Assembly (NCBI GenBank): GCA_017851655.1
Contig: JAFMMH010000007.1
Span: 1-48,401 of the forward strand
Direction: 5' to 3'
DNA length: 48,401 bases
DNA from: Flavobacteriaceae bacterium
Lineage (GTDB): Bacteria > Bacteroidota > Bacteroidia > Flavobacteriales > Flavobacteriaceae
Under the pieces are notes generated by a model, which was not told the DNA's origin, ran no database searches, and was given only the letters and a program-made list of their open reading frames with translations. How positions within the stretch are numbered: the stretch's first letter is position 1; every line of letters begins with the position of its first letter. Below, piece after piece: positions 46,368-48,401 of the stretch. The position numbers and the translations under genes were made by a program.

Positions 46368-47981
46368 ATGCATTTACTTCCTCAAAGAAAATATTTATTA
46401 ACAGGACTACTTTTTTTAATTAGTTCAATTCCCATTTTTGCTCAAGAAAGGGGACTAGATGAAAGAATCAATGATGCTTTTACACCCGTAGCTAATTGGT
46501 GGGAGGGCCTGGTATTGCACAATTTTTTTGGCACTGGAATTCCGACGATAATCTTCTTATTGGTTGGTGGTGCTTTGTTTTTTACCTTTTATTTTGGTTT
46601 TGTAAATATCCGCCGTTTTTTCACTGCAATAAATACAGTGCGTGGGAAATACGATAGTATAGACCATCATTCATCTGGAAACCCTGATTTAGCAATCGCT
46701 GGAGATGTGAAAGGAACCATTTCAGATGAAAGCAAGGAAGGTGAAGTGAGTCATTTTCAGGCATTGGCAACAGCCGTCTCTGGAACTGTAGGTAATGGAA
46801 ACATTGCGGGTGTTGCTCTTGCAATAGCTGTAGGAGGACCCGGAGCTACTTTTTGGATGATTTTATGTGGACTTCTTGGTATGTCAACAAAATTTGTAGA
46901 ATGTACCTTGGGTGTCAAATATCGCGATATTGGAGAAGATGGAACTGTTTACGGTGGGCCGATGTATTATCTTACCAAAGGCTTAAAGGAAAGAGGATTT
47001 GTTACACTTGGTAAAATTCTTGCTGGAATTTTTGCTTTTTTATGTATTGGCGCTTCATTTGGTGGGGGGAATGCCGCCCAATCCAACCAAGCAGCCATGC
47101 AATTGGTAGGTTCTTTTGGAATGACAGGAGGCAGTGCACGAACAATTATAGGAATTATCATGATGGTTGTTGTAGGGATCATCATCATTGGTGGAATCAA
47201 GCGAATTGCTGCTGTTACTGAAAAAGTTGTTCCATTGATGGCGCTTATGTACATATTGGCATGTCTTTATATTATTTTCACCAATTTCAGTTACGTTGAT
47301 GATGCGTTTGGAATGATTTTTAATCAAGCATTCAATCCTCAAGCAGGTCTTGGGGGTCTTTTAGGAGTATTGATTACAGGTTTTCGTCGTGCAGCGTTCT
47401 CAAACGAAGCAGGGGCAGGATCGGCATCAATTGCTCATTCAGCCGTGAAAACAAACTATCCAGCTTCGGAAGGTTTAGTTGCTTTGTTGGAACCTTTTAT
47501 TGACACAGTTGTTATTTGCACCATGACGGCTTTGGTGATCATTATTTTCAACGGAGACAATACTGTTTTTGATTATGGTGGTGTTGGAGGAGTGGTTATG
47601 ATAGACGGTGTGCCTGCTGAAGGTTCTGGTATTACTGCTGCGGCCTTTTCAAAATACATTGCCTTTTCTGGACCGTTTTTGACCATAGCGGTTGTCCTTT
47701 TTGCAATTTCTACAATGATCTCATGGTCCTATTACGGACTGCAGTCATGGATGTACATCTTTGGAAAAAGCAAAGTTTCTGAAATGACCTATAAGTCTTT
47801 ATTTTTGATTTTTATTGTGATCGGAGCTGCAGGAGATATGTCTGCTGTATGGGCTTTTTCAGATGCAATGATTTTGGCTTTAGTCTTCCCAAACATGGTG
47901 GGACTTTTACTCTTGTTCCCAAGAGTAAGAGAAGAATTGAAGAGTTATCTAACTGCTATTGCCAGTTTGAAGAAAGGTTAA
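46368..47981 (+). CDS. AGCS-family amino acid:cation (alanine/glycine:Na+) symporter
   Basis: Inner-membrane secondary transporter of 537 residues with about ten to twelve membrane segments. It has the AGCS core TAVSGTVGNGNIAGVALAIAVGGPGATFWMILCGLLGM (about residues 135-172), then VYGGPMYYLTKGL and GGGNAAQSNQA. The family signature RRAAFSNEAGAGSASIAHSAVKT is also present. It begins with a signal-like hydrophobic segment ending IFAQ, an extension of about 25 residues before the usual first helix. I chose the ATG at 46368 rather than an in-frame TTG at 46338. Likely substrate alanine or glycine with Na+, from the family only. Confidence 0.92.
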   Translation: MHLLPQRKYLLTGLLFLISSIPIFAQERGLDERINDAFTPVANWWEGLVLHNFFGTGIPTIIFLLVGGALFFTFYFGFVNIRRFFTAINTVRGKYDSIDHHSSGNPDLAIAGDVKGTISDESKEGEVSHFQALATAVSGTVGNGNIAGVALAIAVGGPGATFWMILCGLLGMSTKFVECTLGVKYRDIGEDGTVYGGPMYYLTKGLKERGFVTLGKILAGIFAFLCIGASFGGGNAAQSNQAAMQLVGSFGMTGGSARTIIGIIMMVVVGIIIIGGIKRIAAVTEKVVPLMALMYILACLYIIFTNFSYVDDAFGMIFNQAFNPQAGLGGLLGVLITGFRRAAFSNEAGAGSASIAHSAVKTNYPASEGLVALLEPFIDTVVICTMTALVIIIFNGDNTVFDYGGVGGVVMIDGVPAEGSGITAAAFSKYIAFSGPFLTIAVVLFAISTMISWSYYGLQSWMYIFGKSKVSEMTYKSLFLIFIVIGAAGDMSAVWAFSDAMILALVFPNMVGLLLLFPRVREELKSYLTAIASLKKG

Positions 47982-48401
47982 ATGCGTCAAAAGTTCCAAT
48001 TTGTGTATACCAAATCACAAAGAGGAGCACTGATAGTCCTCCTCGGATTGCTTTTAATTCTGGGATCTACCATCAATTGGGTAAAAAAGAAACAGTTTTC
48101 TGACGTGAATCTAATAGGACAATCATCTGTTTTGCAAAAACGATTGGATTCCCTCTTGGAACAGGATAATTTGAAAACGCAACCGTATACTTACAATCCC
48201 AATTTTTTATCTGATTATAGAGCCTATTCGCTTGGAATACCCTTAGAGGCCTATGACAAGCTTGTCCAGTTTCGGGCTTCAGGTAGCTTTGTGAATTCAA
48301 TGTCTGATTTTCAGAAAATAACGGGAGTATCTGATAGTTTGCTAGCAGTACTCCATTCAAAATTTAGATATCCAAAGCTTCATTTTGCCTCCAAAAAGAC
48401 A
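47982..48401 (+). CDS. Helix-hairpin-helix (ComEA-like) protein, 5' part (3' end outside window)
   Basis: The first 140 residues of a protein whose end lies beyond the window. It has one membrane helix near the N-terminus (about residues 16-33, LIVLLGLLLILGSTINW), a spacer, then a helix-hairpin-helix-type repeat: YNPNFLSDYRAYSLGIPLEAYDKLVQFRASGSFVNSMSDFQKITGVSDSLLAVL. The FNPNxLSxYxxxxLG...FRxxGxFVNSxxDFxxVTGISDxLL form is typical of flavobacterial ComEA-like proteins, which in other bacteria bind DNA for uptake. The ATG overlaps nothing and follows the symporter stop directly. DNA binding and competence are inference. Confidence 0.85.
   Translation, partial: MRQKFQFVYTKSQRGALIVLLGLLLILGSTINWVKKKQFSDVNLIGQSSVLQKRLDSLLEQDNLKTQPYTYNPNFLSDYRAYSLGIPLEAYDKLVQFRASGSFVNSMSDFQKITGVSDSLLAVLHSKFRYPKLHFASKKT

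Noticed and set aside
46967-47342. Two minus-strand frames of 95 codons within the symporter gene
   Set aside because: They are shadows of a conserved glycine-rich membrane gene; composition (runs of I, T, P and N) is an antisense artefact.
1-48401. tRNA, rRNA, insertion sequences and prophage genes
   Set aside because: Intergenic regions are too short and show no cloverleaf, transposase, integrase or terminal repeats.

Overview
The window is compact, AT-rich DNA from a bacterium of the phylum Bacteroidota, most likely a marine member of the Flavobacteriaceae. The evidence is the gene families present (DUF4271, DUF4296, DUF2851, a type IX secretion sorting domain, LuxE-like acyl-protein synthetase, YugP protease, mevalonate-pathway genes) and promoters of the Bacteroidota form (TTG or TTTG, a 15-19 nt gap, then TAnnTTTG), mostly without Shine-Dalgarno sites. 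I saw no rRNA, tRNA, CRISPR array, transposase or phage gene. Genes are packed tightly: many overlap by 1-11 nt within operons, and several convergent pairs share their stop codons.

Layout. 1-13484: housekeeping genes (3' end of leuS, YugP protease, Lrp regulator, DUF423, hemD, DUF4271, polyprenol-phosphate glycosyltransferase, pyrC, DUF4296, epimerase, tyrS, LuxE-like protein, a short sorting-domain protein, a PhoB/PhoR-like pair, trmB, an alkyltransferase-like protein). 13497-16309: an iron-sulfur/redox operon (Mrp ATPase, Nfu, NADPH reductase, 2Fe-2S ferredoxin). 16323-19026: a GH13 lipoprotein, a phosphodiesterase lipoprotein and TspO. 19108-22807: an isoprenoid operon (mevalonate diphosphate decarboxylase, mevalonate kinase, UbiA prenyltransferase) ending in an RsuA-family protein that has lost its catalytic Asp.

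22742-35744 is the accessory part. A minus-strand operon runs FAD oxidoreductase, membrane polyferredoxin and three glycosyltransferases. Next to it lies a recognisable arsenosugar biosynthesis locus: TIGR04282 glycosyltransferase, purine nucleoside phosphorylase, ArsM, DUF547 and TIGR04283 glycosyltransferase on the minus strand, and a peroxidase-like CxxC protein plus radical SAM ArsS on the plus strand. A decayed LytS/YesM-type histidine kinase fragment lies between the two arms. The model is that ArsM dimethylates arsenite, ArsS adds a 5'-deoxyadenosyl group, the phosphorylase removes adenine, and the glycosyltransferases finish the sugar.

35748-42044 is a full trpEGDCFBA operon on the minus strand. 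Upstream of trpE I can read a classical attenuator: a 17-residue leader peptide with two adjacent Trp codons, an alternative pairing segment and an intrinsic terminator. Its promoter sits wholly inside the loop of a 13-bp inverted repeat that looks like a terminator acting only on transcripts arriving from upstream. The upstream operon is MarR regulator, YceI, and a 27-residue CDGSH-type microprotein, with two TTGTA-N2-TACAA palindromes at the MarR promoter.

43413-48401: rhodanese, DUF2851, a small PspC protein, a potassium channel split into pore and RCK genes at an A8 run, an AGCS amino-acid:cation symporter, and the 5' part of a helix-hairpin-helix protein cut by the window end.
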